From Sphingomonas lycopersici (GTDB lineage: Bacteria > Pseudomonadota > Alphaproteobacteria > Sphingomonadales > Sphingomonadaceae), in NCBI RefSeq assembly GCF_026130605.1, contig NZ_JANFAU010000004.1, positions 1 through 64,000 of the forward strand: a DNA stretch of 64,000 nucleotides. The letters are read 5' to 3'. This document shows, piece after piece, positions 1 to 8,552 of this stretch (its first letter is position 1; each line of letters starts with the position of its first letter). The notes beneath the pieces are model-generated. The model worked only from the letters and a program-made list of their open reading frames with translations, was not told the origin of the DNA and searched no databases. The translations under genes and the position numbers were made by a program.

Positions 1-26
1 GCAAAACTCCGCCCGCCCCGAAGGGG

Positions 27-122
27 TCGCCCGGAGAAGCCCGCTGGCCAGCGTCGCTTGCTTGCGCGTAGCACGGCTACGCGTCTGCGCTACACTCCTT
101 GCCAGCGGGCTTCTCCGGGCGA
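27..122. repeat. Nested cruciform-forming intergenic repeat
   Basis: Positions 27-48 and 101-122 are perfect 22-base inverted repeats (core GCCCGGAGAAGCCCGC and its complement). The 52-base loop holds a second perfect hairpin: GCGTAGC at 66-72, ACG, then GCTACGC at 76-82. No gene is visible in 1-192. It looks like a small dispersed palindromic element or a strong transcription-end structure for a gene left of the window; which one cannot be told from one copy. Confidence 0.75.
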
Positions 123-192
123 TCACGACGTTGTCCTGAGCGGGTTTGGACCCTAAGTGTCGCGGATGCGAACGCGGGGAGCAAGGGGCGAG

Positions 193-1506
193 ATGGAAGC
201 AGCGACCGGACGGACGTGGCTGGATGGCGTGCGTCCCTATGTCGAGAAGGCGCCGCTGGCGGCGCTGGCGCTGGGGATTTCGTCGGGCTTTCCTTATGCG
301 ATGATCGGCGCGACGCTCACCACCCGGCTGGCGCAGAGCGGGATCGACAAGAAGACGGTGACGGCGTTCAGCCTCGCCTTCCTCGTCTACAATCTCAAAT
401 TTCTCTGGGCCTGGGCGGTGGACGGGGTGCGGTTGCCGGTGATCGGGCGGCTCGGGCAGCGCGTGTCGTGGCTGCTCGTCGCGGGGACGCTGGTGATCGC
501 CGCGGTCGTCCATCTCGCGCTGATCGATCCCAAGGCGGATATCGCCGCGACCGCCTTCGCCGCGATCCTCGTCGGCGCGGCCGGATCGACCTTCGACATC
601 GTGATCGACGCCTATCGCATCGAGATATTGGAGCCACGCCAATTGGGCGTCGGCGCCGGGATGAGCCAATATGGCTGGCGGATCGGATCGGCCGGCGCGG
701 GCGCGCTCGCGCTGGTGATCGCCGCGCGCCACGGATGGAGCCTCGCCTATCTCGCCTGCGCCGGGCTCGCGCTGCCCGCAATGCTCGCCGGACTGATCGT
801 CGGCGAGCCCGAGCGGCGACATGTCGTCGCCCCGCGCAAGGGGCTCGCGGCCGCGCTCGAGGCGATCTGGCGCCCGTTCGTGCAATTCTTCGCGCGCCCC
901 GGCGCGGTGATCATCCTTGCCTTCATCCTGATCCATAAGATCGGCGACACGCTCGCCAACCTCACCTTCCGCCTGCTGTTCGACGACCTCAAGTTCAGCA
1001 ATGACGAGATCGCCTTCTACGACGTCGGGCTCGGCTTCTGGGCCTATCTAATCGGCATCTTCGTCGGCGGGGTGCTCTATGCGCGGATGGGGATGAAGCG
1101 ATCGGTTTTGCTGTCGCTCGTCCTGATGGCGATATCGAACCTCAGCTTCGCCGGGCTCGCCGCGGCGGGGCATTCGAACATCGGCATGGCCGGCGCGATC
1201 GGATTCGAGAATTTCGCCAGCGGGTTCGGCGGGGTGGCGGTCGTCGCTTATTTCTCGGCTTTGTGCGACCTGCGCTTCACCGCGGCGCAATATGCGCTGA
1301 TCTCCGCGGCGGCGAGCATCCTCGGGCGGATCGTCACCGGCACCACCGCCGGGGCGTTGATCGAGGCGATGGGCTATGTGAACTTCTATCTCTTCACCAC
1401 GCTGATCGCGCTGCCCGGGGTCGCGCTGTTCTGGTGGATGAGCCGGACCGGGATGGTCGACCGGTCGATCGGCAGCGCCGGGGTGGTCGAGGGTGACGAG
1501 GGCTGA
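193..1506 (+). CDS. MFS permease, AmpG/PAT-like
   Basis: A 437-residue polytopic inner-membrane protein with about twelve hydrophobic segments. The N-terminal ISSGFPYAMIGATLTTRLAQ stretch and the internal STFDIVIDAYRIEIL motif resemble AmpG/PAT-type MFS transporters, whose characterised members import muropeptides or related substrates. The ATG at 193 is chosen because AGGGGCGAG lies directly upstream; a GTG at 157 and an ATG at 166 are in frame but lack a clear ribosome site. It stands alone, with palindromic repeats on both sides. The substrate cannot be read from the sequence. Family is fairly sure, AmpG function is not. Confidence 0.85.
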   Translation: MEAATGRTWLDGVRPYVEKAPLAALALGISSGFPYAMIGATLTTRLAQSGIDKKTVTAFSLAFLVYNLKFLWAWAVDGVRLPVIGRLGQRVSWLLVAGTLVIAAVVHLALIDPKADIAATAFAAILVGAAGSTFDIVIDAYRIEILEPRQLGVGAGMSQYGWRIGSAGAGALALVIAARHGWSLAYLACAGLALPAMLAGLIVGEPERRHVVAPRKGLAAALEAIWRPFVQFFARPGAVIILAFILIHKIGDTLANLTFRLLFDDLKFSNDEIAFYDVGLGFWAYLIGIFVGGVLYARMGMKRSVLLSLVLMAISNLSFAGLAAAGHSNIGMAGAIGFENFASGFGGVAVVAYFSALCDLRFTAAQYALISAAASILGRIVTGTTAGALIEAMGYVNFYLFTTLIALPGVALFWWMSRTGMVDRSIGSAGVVEGDEG

Positions 1507-1540
1507 ACGCTTCGCCCTGAGCCCGGCCCCCCCCCCCCGC

Positions 1541-1618
1541 CGTTCGGGCTGAGCCTGTCGAAGCCCTGCCCTTTTCTTCGAAAGGAAGAAGGGCAGCCCT
1601 TCGACGAGCTCGGGGCGA
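1541..1618. repeat. Intergenic palindrome, family A copy 1
   Basis: An imperfect inverted repeat with the left arm CGTTCGGGCTGAGCCTGTCG and a right arm around GCCCTTCGACGAGCTC. The same two-arm element recurs five more times in this window. It sits between the MFS gene and the convergent M23 peptidase gene and is preceded by a run of 12 C (1527-1538). Confidence 0.8.
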
Positions 1619-1656
1619 CCGGATCATATTTCGCGCAATGTCCCTCAAACGCAACA

Positions 1657-1680
1657 AACCCCGGCGCAACGGCCGGGGTT
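1657..1680 (-). terminator. Hairpin downstream of the M23 peptidase gene
   Basis: AACCCCGGC (1657-1665) pairs perfectly with GCCGGGGTT (1672-1680) around a 6-base loop. It lies 36 bases beyond the stop of the leftward peptidase gene, followed on that strand by a T-rich stretch, so it is a likely intrinsic terminator. Confidence 0.6.
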
Positions 1681-1715
1681 CGAAAGCGTCCTAAAACGGT
1701 CGAGCGCTAAAATAC

Positions 1716-2489
1716 TTAGCGGCTGGCAACCTGATCGAGGCTGTCCTGCGCCACCGGGCCGGTGGTCGAGACCGGGATTTCGGTCACCGAGCGATCGTGC
1801 GCGGCGAGCAGGTAATCGGCGGTGGTGAGGAACGGGATCGGATTCACCGCATGCCCGTCGATACGGACCTCATAATGGAGGTGCGGTCCGGTGGAGCGAC
1901 CCGTCGAACCCATCAGTGCGATCAGCTGCCCGCGCTTCACGCGCGTATTGTCGCTGACCAGAATCTTCGAAAGATGGCCGTAGCGGGTGGCGATGCCCTT
2001 GCCATGATCGATCTCGACCATGTTGCCATAACCGCCCATCCGCTCCGCATGGGCGACGACGCCGTCTGCGGTGGCATAGATCGGAGTGCCGACCGGACCG
2101 GGGATGTCGACCCCGGCGTGCATCGCGGCGGTGCCCCGGAAGGGATCGCTGCGGATGCCGAAATTGCTGGTGAAGGAAAGCTTCTGGACCGGCTGGACCG
2201 AAGGAATGGCGATCGAGCCATGCTCCATCGTGTCCATCTTCTTCCAGGTCATGAACAGCGACCGGAATTGCGCGTCGCCGCCGACCTCGCTCGCCGCGCC
2301 GACGGTGCTGGCGGAAATCATCGGCCCGCCGACCGCGCCGCGCGTCGCGACCTGCGCGGTCCGCGCCTGCTCCGCATCGGGGGCGGCGTTCGCTGCGGTG
2401 CCGACGCCGGCGCACACCAGAGCGGCGGCGCAAAGCGCGGCGCTCCGGCCGAACCCGCGAACAAGCTGCGATGAAGAAAGCTGCGACAT
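1716..2489 (-). CDS. M23 family metallopeptidase, exported
   Basis: A 257-residue protein with an N-terminal signal peptide (hydrophobic residues about 16-34, cleavage likely after ANA near 35) and a C-terminal peptidase_M23 (LytM) domain from about residue 108. The zinc-site motifs are intact: HAGVD (H124, D128) and HLHYE (H205), so it is probably an active peptidoglycan endopeptidase in the periplasm or envelope. The ATG at 2489 is preferred because it places the signal peptide at the N-terminus; an upstream in-frame start at 2621 would add 44 residues unlike a signal sequence. Transcribed alone, convergent with the MFS gene. Confidence 0.9.
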   Translation of the reverse strand: MSQLSSSQLVRGFGRSAALCAAALVCAGVGTAANAAPDAEQARTAQVATRGAVGGPMISASTVGAASEVGGDAQFRSLFMTWKKMDTMEHGSIAIPSVQPVQKLSFTSNFGIRSDPFRGTAAMHAGVDIPGPVGTPIYATADGVVAHAERMGGYGNMVEIDHGKGIATRYGHLSKILVSDNTRVKRGQLIALMGSTGRSTGPHLHYEVRIDGHAVNPIPFLTTADYLLAAHDRSVTEIPVSTTGPVAQDSLDQVASR

Positions 2490-2671
2490 TGGCGACCCAT
2501 CGTTGCGCGATCGACGCCAGAGAAGCCCGGCGACGTTCGTCTTCAATCTGTTCGGATCGCACCCCCGCGCCCGGACAAATGGGTTGTGGCTCACGCTGTC
2601 GTTTTTATGCAAGCGCCGCACGACAATAGCGCGTCGGGGCGCACCGAAGCTGCGTTGAGTCGTTGGAACGA

Positions 2672-2691
2672 GCGACGAAACGCTTCGTCGC
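2672..2691. repeat. Short perfect hairpin in the 2490-2794 gap
   Basis: GCGACGAA and TTCGTCGC pair perfectly around ACGC. It is the only marked structure in the 305-base gap between the M23 peptidase start and brnT, apart from the brnTA promoter region at the right end. A 70-codon reading frame through this gap (2586-2798) has no recognisable features and is not called as a gene. Confidence 0.5.
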
Positions 2692-2752
2692 CGGCACCTG
2701 AACGGGGGCTTAAAGCGCGTCGGACAAGCAAATTCGCCGTGGTTTTGCCCGC

Positions 2753-2789
2753 GTCAAAGCTTGACTTCGAAGCTAATTGTTACTACAAA
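2753..2789 (+). promoter_or_regulatory. brnTA promoter with overlapping palindromes
   Basis: TTGACT at 2761-2766 and TACAAA at 2784-2789 are spaced by 17 bases, a good sigma70-type arrangement. Palindromes overlap the -35: GTCAA-AGC-TTGAC (2753-2765) and AGCTT-N7-AAGCT (2758-2774, with CTTCGAAG inside). BrnA antitoxins are known to repress their own promoters, so these are candidate BrnA operators. The predicted start site falls on the likely GTG start codon of brnT. Confidence 0.55.
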
Positions 2790-2794
2790 AAGAT

Positions 2795-3040
2795 GTGATA
2801 ATCGTTTGGGATGAGCCGAAGCGCGAAGCTAACCTCGCCAAGCACGGCATCGATTTCGCCGACGTCGACGAGGCGTTTTTCGCAGAAGCCCTGATCGGTG
2901 AAGCGAGGAACGGCCGTTACTTCGCGATCGGCGAACTGAACGGTGTAATCGTAGTCATCTTCGCGAAGCTCGGGACGGAGGGGATTTCAATCGTTTCCGC
3001 GCGCCCGGCGAACCGAAAGGAAAGGAACCTGTTGCCGTGA
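2795..3040 (+). CDS. brnT: BrnT-family toxin
   Basis: An 81-residue protein of the BrnT (RelE-like fold) family of RNase toxins of type II toxin-antitoxin pairs. The diagnostic N-terminal motif WDEPKREANLAKHGIDF is present, as is the C-terminal SARPANRKER. Homologues begin just before the WD motif, which fits the GTG at 2795; a TTG at 2777 is also in frame. No Shine-Dalgarno site is visible, and the predicted transcription start coincides with the GTG, so the message may be leaderless. It overlaps brnA by 4 bases (GTGA), implying coupled translation. Confidence 0.88.
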   Translation: MIIVWDEPKREANLAKHGIDFADVDEAFFAEALIGEARNGRYFAIGELNGVIVVIFAKLGTEGISIVSARPANRKERNLLP

Positions 3041-3309
3041 CAGCCCCGAAATATACCCAGGCCGACCTGGACGCGGTGTCGGACAACCCGGAATTGACCG
3101 CCGAAGACATCGCCAAGGCGGTTCCGTTCGCGCAGGCGTTTCCCGAACTGGCCGCCAAAATGCGCGCAACGCGCGGTCCGCAGAAAGCCGCTACCAAGAT
3201 CAGCACGACGATCCGGCTCTCCCCCGAAGTGCTGAACCACTTCAAGGCCGGCGGCCCCGGTTGGCAGCGCCGCATCGACGAAGCGCTGCGCCACGCTATC
3301 GGTCTCTGA
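3037..3309 (+). CDS. brnA: BrnA-family antitoxin
   Basis: A 90-residue protein with the C-terminal BrnA/CopG-type region (TKISTTIRLSPEVLNHFKAG, then GWQRRIDEALRHAI), a ribbon-helix-helix fold that dimerises, binds the operator and neutralises BrnT. It starts with GTG inside the brnT stop (GTGA overlap), the standard brnT-brnA order. The N-terminal half (DLDAVSDNPELTAEDIAKA) is of the type that wraps the toxin. The next gene, putA, converges on it with 12 bases between stops. Confidence 0.88.
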   Translation: MTAPKYTQADLDAVSDNPELTAEDIAKAVPFAQAFPELAAKMRATRGPQKAATKISTTIRLSPEVLNHFKAGGPGWQRRIDEALRHAIGL

Positions 3310-3321
3310 CGGCCCGGCCGG

Positions 3322-6300
3322 TCACACCATCGCCATCAGGCTCGCATTGCCGCCGGCGGCGGTGGTGTTGATCGAGGTCGAGACCTCCTCGACCAGCCAG
3401 TCGAGCCGATAGCCCGATGCCCCCGTGGTCTGCGGGAGCACGATCGGCCCGGGCAGCGCGGCGAGCGCCTCCAGCGCCGCCCGCACCCGTTCGGCATCGC
3501 CCTCGATCAGCGCGCCGGCGAACGGCCCCGCTTCCGGCCAATCGGCGATACGGCGGACGCGGTGCGCCACGCTGTCGGGCAGGCCGTCGAGCAGCGCGGC
3601 CTTGCCCGCCACCACCACGTCATTCCCCCCGGCAAGCGCCGCGCCGAGCTGCTCGATCAACCCCTCATAGGTCTGCGGCAGCAACAGCACCCGCCCGCGC
3701 GGATGCAGCGCATAGACGTTGCGTTCGCCGACCGGCCCCGGCAGCGTCACCTCGCCGCCGACCAGCGAGGCGCTGATCGCCTCGCGCACCCGCGCCGCGG
3801 CGCCGACATCCCCCGCCTCCTCGAGCCACAGCGCCAAATCGCGCGCAGCGGGATCGGCGGCGTTGGACGAGAGCCGCGGTGGCACCGGCGCGCCGCTCAC
3901 CAGCCGGCCGAGATAGAGCGGACCGCCCGCTTTGGGCCCGGTACCCGAAAGTCCGCGCCCGCCGAACGGCTGCACCCCCACCACCGCGCCGATCACGTTG
4001 CGGTTGATGTAGAGATTGCCCGCCTTCACTCGCTGGGTGACATGCGCGATCGTCTCGTCGAGCCGAGTATGCAAGCCGAAGGTCAGGCCATAGCCGGTCG
4101 CGTTGATCGCATCGATCAGCCGGTCGAGCGCGTTGCGCCGGAAGCGGACGACGTGCAGCACCGGTCCGAACACCTCGCGCTCCAGATCGGCGATATCGTC
4201 AAGCTCGATGATCGTCGGTGGGACGAAGGTGCCGTGCGCGGTCTCGCCGGCCAGCGCGATCTGCTCGACCGCGCGGCCCATTCCGCGCATCCGCTCGATA
4301 TGCCGCTCGATATTGGCCTTGGCCTCGGCGGTGATCACCGGGCCGATATCGACCGCGAGCCGATCGGTCCGCCCGATCGACAGTTCGTGGAGCGCGCCCT
4401 TGATCATCGCCAGCGTACGATCGGCGATATCCTCCTGCAGACACAGGACGCGCAGCGCCGAGCAGCGCTGCCCCGCGCTGTCGAAGGCGGAGGCGATCAC
4501 GTCCGCCACCACCTGCTCGGCGAGCGCCGAGGAATCGACGATCATCGCATTCTGCCCGCCGGTCTCGGCGATCAGCGGGATCGGCGCGCCGTCGGCGGAA
4601 AGCCGCGTGGCGAGTTCGCGCTGGATCAGCCGCGCCACCTCGGTCGAGCCGGTGAACATCACCGCCGCTGCCTCGGGCGCGCCGACCAGCGCCGCGCCGA
4701 TTGCACCGTCGCCGGGGAGCAATTGCAGCGCATCCGCCGGAATGCCCGCTTCGTGGAGGATCGCGACGCCCTGCGCGGCGATCAGCGGGGTTTCCTCGGC
4801 CGGCTTGGCGAGGACGCTATTGCCCGCGACCAAAGCCGCGGCAATCTGCCCGGTGAAGATCGCCAGCGGGAAATTCCACGGGCTGATGCAGACGACCGGG
4901 CCGAGCGGGCGATGCGCCGGCCCCAGCGTCCGCCGCGCCTGATCGGCATAATAATGCAGGAAATCGATCGCCTCGCGCACCTCGGCGATCGCATTGGGGA
5001 GCGACTTGCCCGCCTCGCGCACGATCAGCCCGAGCAATGCCGGCATCCGCGCCTGCATAATCTCCCCTGCGCGATCGAGGCACGCGGCGCGATCGCCGGG
5101 CGCCACCGCGGCCCAGCTCGGCGCGGCGGCAGCCGCACGGGTGACGGCGGCACGCGCCGCCTCCGGCGACACCTCGATCACCGTGCCGACACGATCGCGC
5201 TGGTCGGCCGGGTTGAGCACCGCTCTCGGCGTCCCCTCCCCGTCGGCCGGCGCGGCGCGCCTGTCGTTGCCGGCGCCTGCGCGCATCGTCTCGCCCAGCG
5301 CGGCGAGCGCGGTCTCGTCGGAGAGATCGATACCCGCGGAATTGACCCGCGCCCCGTACAGTTCGCGCGGCAAGGCGATCTGCGGATGCTTCTGCCCGAC
5401 GACCGGCATCGCGCGCACCGCTTCGACCGGATCGGCGACGAGATCGGCGATCGACACTTCGGGATCGGCGATGCGGTTGACGAACGAGGAATTCGCCCCG
5501 TTCTCCAGCAAGCGCCGCACGAGATAGGCGAGCAATGTCTCATGCGTGCCCACCGGCGCATAGATGCGGCACGGCCGGTCGAGCTTGTCCGCGCCGACCA
5601 CCTCGTCGTAGAGCGGCTCGCCCATGCCGTGGAGGCACTGGAATTCGTAGCGGCCGAGCGCAAAGTCCGGCCCTGCCATCTCATAGATCGTCGCCAGCGT
5701 CTGCGCATTGTGCGTGGCGAATTGCGGGAACACCCGATCGGTCGCCGCGAGCAGCTTCCGCGCACAGGCGATATAGGCGACGTCGGTGTGGATCTTGCGG
5801 GTATAGACCGGGAAACCGGCGAGCCCGTCGACCTGCGCGCGCTTGATCTCGGCGTCCCAATAAGCGCCCTTGACCAGCCGGACCATGATCCGCCGATCGG
5901 CGCGCGCGGCGAGATCGACGATCCAGTCGATCACGAACGGGCAGCGCTTGCCATAAGCCTGCACGACGAAGCCGAGCCCGTTCCACCCCGCGAGATCGGG
6001 GTCGAGCGCGAGGCTTTCGAGCAGGTCGAGCGACAGTTCGAGCCGGTCGGCCTCCTCCGCGTCGATGTTGAAGCCGATGTCATAGCCTTTGGCGAGCAGC
6101 GCCAGCGTCTTCACATGCGGCAAGAGTTCGCCCATCACCCGCGCGGCCTGCGAGCGGGCGTAGCGCGGGTGGAGCGCGGAGAGCTTGATCGAAATCCCCG
6201 GCCCGCCATAGACGCCGCGCCCGCCCGACGCCTTGCCGATCGCGTGGATCGCCGCCTCGTAATCGCGATAGTAACGCTCGGCATCGGCGGCAGTGGTCGC

Positions 6301-6948
6301 CGCCTCGCCGAGCATGTCGTAGCTATATTGGAAACCGCGCGCTTCGAGGTCGCGCGCGCGCTTCAGCGCCTGCTCGATCGTCTCGCCGGTGACGAATTGC
6401 TCACCCATCATCCGCATCGCCATATCGACCCCGCGGCGGATCACCGGCTCGCCGGCGCGCGCAATCAGCCGGGTCAGCGCGGAGGCGAGCCCGCTGTCGT
6501 TGACGCTGCTGGTCAGCTTGCCGGTGACCACCAGCCCCCAGGTCGCGGCGTTGACGAACAAGGAGCGCCCGTCGCCGAGATGCGCGCGCCAGTCGCCCCC
6601 GGCGATCTTGTCGCGGATCAGCGCATCGCGCGTCGCGTCGTCGGGGATGCGCAACAACGCCTCGGCGAGGCACATCAGCGCGACGCCCTCCTGGCTCGAC
6701 AGCGCATATTCGTGGACCAGCCCCTCCACGCCGTCGCCCTTGTGCTTGGCGCGCAGCGCGGTGATCAGCTTGGTCGCGGTCGCGGCCGCCGCGGCGGTGA
6801 CCGGCGCAGGGAGCGTGGCCTGACCGAGCAACGCCGCGACGCACTCGGGCTCGGGGCGGCGATAGGCGGCGGTGATCGCCTGTCGCAGCGCGGTCTGCGG
6901 GCGGATCGGCGGGGCGAAATCGGCGAACAGCGGGGAGAGATCGGTCAT
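3322..6948 (-). CDS. putA: Bifunctional proline dehydrogenase / P5C dehydrogenase
   Basis: A 1208-residue bifunctional enzyme oxidising proline to glutamate: FAD-dependent proline dehydrogenase in roughly residues 100-480 (RLVKGAYWDAEIKRAQ motif) and NAD-dependent P5C/aldehyde dehydrogenase in roughly 550-1000, with catalytic C829 in SAGQRCSALR and FTGSTEVARLI. A further 200-residue C-terminal aldehyde-dehydrogenase-like domain ends in ASLMAMV. There is no N-terminal ribbon-helix-helix DNA-binding domain, so this is a non-regulatory, long PutA (type B-like). A good ribosome site (AAGGGGCG) precedes the ATG. It is divergent from the Lrp-type regulator at 7043, the usual alphaproteobacterial arrangement. 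Confidence 0.96.
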   Translation of the reverse strand: MTDLSPLFADFAPPIRPQTALRQAITAAYRRPEPECVAALLGQATLPAPVTAAAAATATKLITALRAKHKGDGVEGLVHEYALSSQEGVALMCLAEALLRIPDDATRDALIRDKIAGGDWRAHLGDGRSLFVNAATWGLVVTGKLTSSVNDSGLASALTRLIARAGEPVIRRGVDMAMRMMGEQFVTGETIEQALKRARDLEARGFQYSYDMLGEAATTAADAERYYRDYEAAIHAIGKASGGRGVYGGPGISIKLSALHPRYARSQAARVMGELLPHVKTLALLAKGYDIGFNIDAEEADRLELSLDLLESLALDPDLAGWNGLGFVVQAYGKRCPFVIDWIVDLAARADRRIMVRLVKGAYWDAEIKRAQVDGLAGFPVYTRKIHTDVAYIACARKLLAATDRVFPQFATHNAQTLATIYEMAGPDFALGRYEFQCLHGMGEPLYDEVVGADKLDRPCRIYAPVGTHETLLAYLVRRLLENGANSSFVNRIADPEVSIADLVADPVEAVRAMPVVGQKHPQIALPRELYGARVNSAGIDLSDETALAALGETMRAGAGNDRRAAPADGEGTPRAVLNPADQRDRVGTVIEVSPEAARAAVTRAAAAAPSWAAVAPGDRAACLDRAGEIMQARMPALLGLIVREAGKSLPNAIAEVREAIDFLHYYADQARRTLGPAHRPLGPVVCISPWNFPLAIFTGQIAAALVAGNSVLAKPAEETPLIAAQGVAILHEAGIPADALQLLPGDGAIGAALVGAPEAAAVMFTGSTEVARLIQRELATRLSADGAPIPLIAETGGQNAMIVDSSALAEQVVADVIASAFDSAGQRCSALRVLCLQEDIADRTLAMIKGALHELSIGRTDRLAVDIGPVITAEAKANIERHIERMRGMGRAVEQIALAGETAHGTFVPPTIIELDDIADLEREVFGPVLHVVRFRRNALDRLIDAINATGYGLTFGLHTRLDETIAHVTQRVKAGNLYINRNVIGAVVGVQPFGGRGLSGTGPKAGGPLYLGRLVSGAPVPPRLSSNAADPAARDLALWLEEAGDVGAAARVREAISASLVGGEVTLPGPVGERNVYALHPRGRVLLLPQTYEGLIEQLGAALAGGNDVVVAGKAALLDGLPDSVAHRVRRIADWPEAGPFAGALIEGDAERVRAALEALAALPGPIVLPQTTGASGYRLDWLVEEVSTSINTTAAGGNASLMAMV

Positions 6949-6982
6949 CCGCGCCCCTTAGCAGATTCGCTATTGGCGTTCC

Positions 6983-6997
6983 GCCCAATCATCGGGC
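6983..6997. promoter_or_regulatory. Candidate PutR operator in the putA-putR intergenic region
   Basis: GCCCAATCATCGGGC is a near-perfect 15-base palindrome at the middle of the 94-base divergent region. Lrp/AsnC regulators bind imperfect palindromes of this size, so it is a plausible autoregulatory and putA-activating site. No measured site is known to me for this exact sequence. Confidence 0.45.
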
Positions 6998-7042
6998 AGA
7001 ATCGATGCAGATTTCCCTCATTTCACCCGGAAGACAGATCGA

Positions 7043-7516
7043 ATGGACGGAAAATACCCGATCAAAGGTGAAATCGACGCCTTCGATCGCCGTATCCTCG
7101 ACGCGCTGCGCGACGACGGGCGGATGTCGATCACCGAATTGGCGAAACGGGTCGGGCTGTCGAAGACGCCGACGCAGGTGCGGCTCAAGCGGCTGATCGA
7201 CGAGCGCTATATCCGCGGCTTCCGCGCGGTGATCGATCCGGCCAAATTGGGGCTCGACCATATCGCCTTCGCAGAGGTGAAATTGTCCGACACGCGCGAG
7301 GCGGCGCTCGACGAATTCCGCCGCGCGGTGCTCAAGATCCCCGAGGTCGAGGAATGCCATATGATCGCGAGCAGCTTCGATTATCTGCTCAAGGTGCGCA
7401 CCGCCGACATCCGCCGCTATCGCATCGTGCTCGGCGAGCGGATTTCCAGCCTGCCGCATGTCGCGAGCACCTCGACCTTCGTCGCGATGGAAACGATCAG
7501 GGATGCGGCGGTGTAA
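7043..7516 (+). CDS. putR: Lrp/AsnC-family regulator of proline use
   Basis: A 157-residue regulator with an N-terminal AsnC-type helix-turn-helix (about residues 12-60; FDRRILDALRDDGRMSITEL then VGLSKTPTQVRLKRL) and a C-terminal ligand-binding RAM domain. Its position head-to-head with putA matches PutR of other alphaproteobacteria, which activates putA in response to proline. This assignment rests on family plus context. The absence of a DNA-binding domain on the neighbouring PutA supports it. Confidence 0.88.
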   Translation: MDGKYPIKGEIDAFDRRILDALRDDGRMSITELAKRVGLSKTPTQVRLKRLIDERYIRGFRAVIDPAKLGLDHIAFAEVKLSDTREAALDEFRRAVLKIPEVEECHMIASSFDYLLKVRTADIRRYRIVLGERISSLPHVASTSTFVAMETIRDAAV

Positions 7517-7541
7517 TAGAGCTTAAGCGCACAACCTCCCG

Positions 7542-7618
7542 CCGTTCGGGCTGAGCCTGTCGAAGCCCTGCCCTTCTTCCGACGAAGAAATACAGCCCTT
7601 CGACAAGCTCAGGGCGAG
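7542..7618. repeat. Intergenic palindrome, family A copy 2
   Basis: Left arm CCGTTCGGGCTGAGCCTGTC, right arm CCCTTCGACAAGCTCAGGGC, loop about 35 bases. It lies between the convergent putR and kynA genes and may end both transcripts. Confidence 0.85.
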
Positions 7619-7632
7619 GGGTGAAGGCGAAC

Positions 7633-8472
7633 CTAAAGCTCCGTCCGCACCCGCCACAATTCGGGGAACAGCTCCACCTCCAGCATCTTGCGCAGATAGG
7701 CCGCGCCCGCGGTGCCGCCCGAGCCGCGCTTCAGCCCGATGATCCGCTCCACCGTGGTGACGTGGTTGAAACGCCAGCGGCGAAAATAATCCTCCAGATC
7801 GACGAGCTTCTCGGCCAGTTCGTAGGCCTCCCAATGTTCCTCGGGCGCCTGGTAGATCAGCTTCCACGCCGCGATCGCCGCGGGTTCCACCTCGCGCGTC
7901 TTGCGCCAGTCGCGCGGCATCCCGCCGATCGCGAAGCCGCGCCGTTTGAGCAGCATCAGCGCCTCGTCGTACAGGCTCGGCGCGGCGAGGATCGCCTCCA
8001 GCCCGGCGGTCACCTCGTCCCGATGCGCGTGGACCGCCAGCGTCGCGGTATTGCGGTTGCCGAGCAGGAATTCGATCGCGCGATATTGCCACGACTGGAA
8101 GCCCGAGGATTGCCCGAGCGACCCGCGGAATTCGGTATATTCGCTCGGCGTCATCGTCCGCAGCACGTCCCACGCACTGTTGAGCTGTTCGAAGATCCGC
8201 GCGACGCGGGTCAGCATCTTGAACGCGGGCTGGAGCCGATCGGCGCGGATCGCCGCCATCGCGCCGCGCAATTCGTGGACGACGAGCTTCATCCACAATT
8301 CGGAGGTCTGGTGCTGGATGACGAACAGCATCTCGTCATGCGCGGTGGAGAGCGGCGCCTGCGCATCGAGGATGCGATCGAGCTTGAGATAATCGCCATA
8401 GGACATCGCATCCGAAAAATCGCGCCGCGCGCCGCTCGCCGGATCGTCATGGTCGGTCACATTGGGTTCCAT
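7633..8472 (-). CDS. kynA: Tryptophan 2,3-dioxygenase
   Basis: A 279-residue haem enzyme opening the indole ring of tryptophan to N-formylkynurenine, first step of the kynurenine pathway. Recognisable motifs include [14 protein letters not shown] (H54, active-site base), [26 protein letters not shown] with the haem-ligand H237, and the glycine-rich [13 protein letters not shown] near the C-terminus. Length is normal for bacterial TDO. Start supported by AGGACAGG upstream. No kynurenine formamidase or kynureninase gene lies in this window. Confidence 0.96.
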   Translation of the reverse strand: MEPNVTDHDDPASGARRDFSDAMSYGDYLKLDRILDAQAPLSTAHDEMLFVIQHQTSELWMKLVVHELRGAMAAIRADRLQPAFKMLTRVARIFEQLNSAWDVLRTMTPSEYTEFRGSLGQSSGFQSWQYRAIEFLLGNRNTATLAVHAHRDEVTAGLEAILAAPSLYDEALMLLKRRGFAIGGMPRDWRKTREVEPAAIAAWKLIYQAPEEHWEAYELAEKLVDLEDYFRRWRFNHVTTVERIIGLKRGSGGTAGAAYLRKMLEVELFPELWRVRTEL

Positions 8473-8552
8473 TCGCCTGTCCTATGCGGAATCGGTCGCG
8501 ATGGATATCGGGCGTAACCTTTTGATCAAGAGGCTGGCGCTAGGATCGTGCG

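Noticed and set aside
2586..2798. A 70-codon rightward frame upstream of brnT
   Set aside because: Covers the brnTA promoter and operator palindromes, has no ribosome site or recognisable motif.
3562..7071. A 1169-codon rightward open frame opposite putA
   Set aside because: Antisense of the clear PutA gene; composition is Arg/His/Asp-rich and without any recognisable fold.
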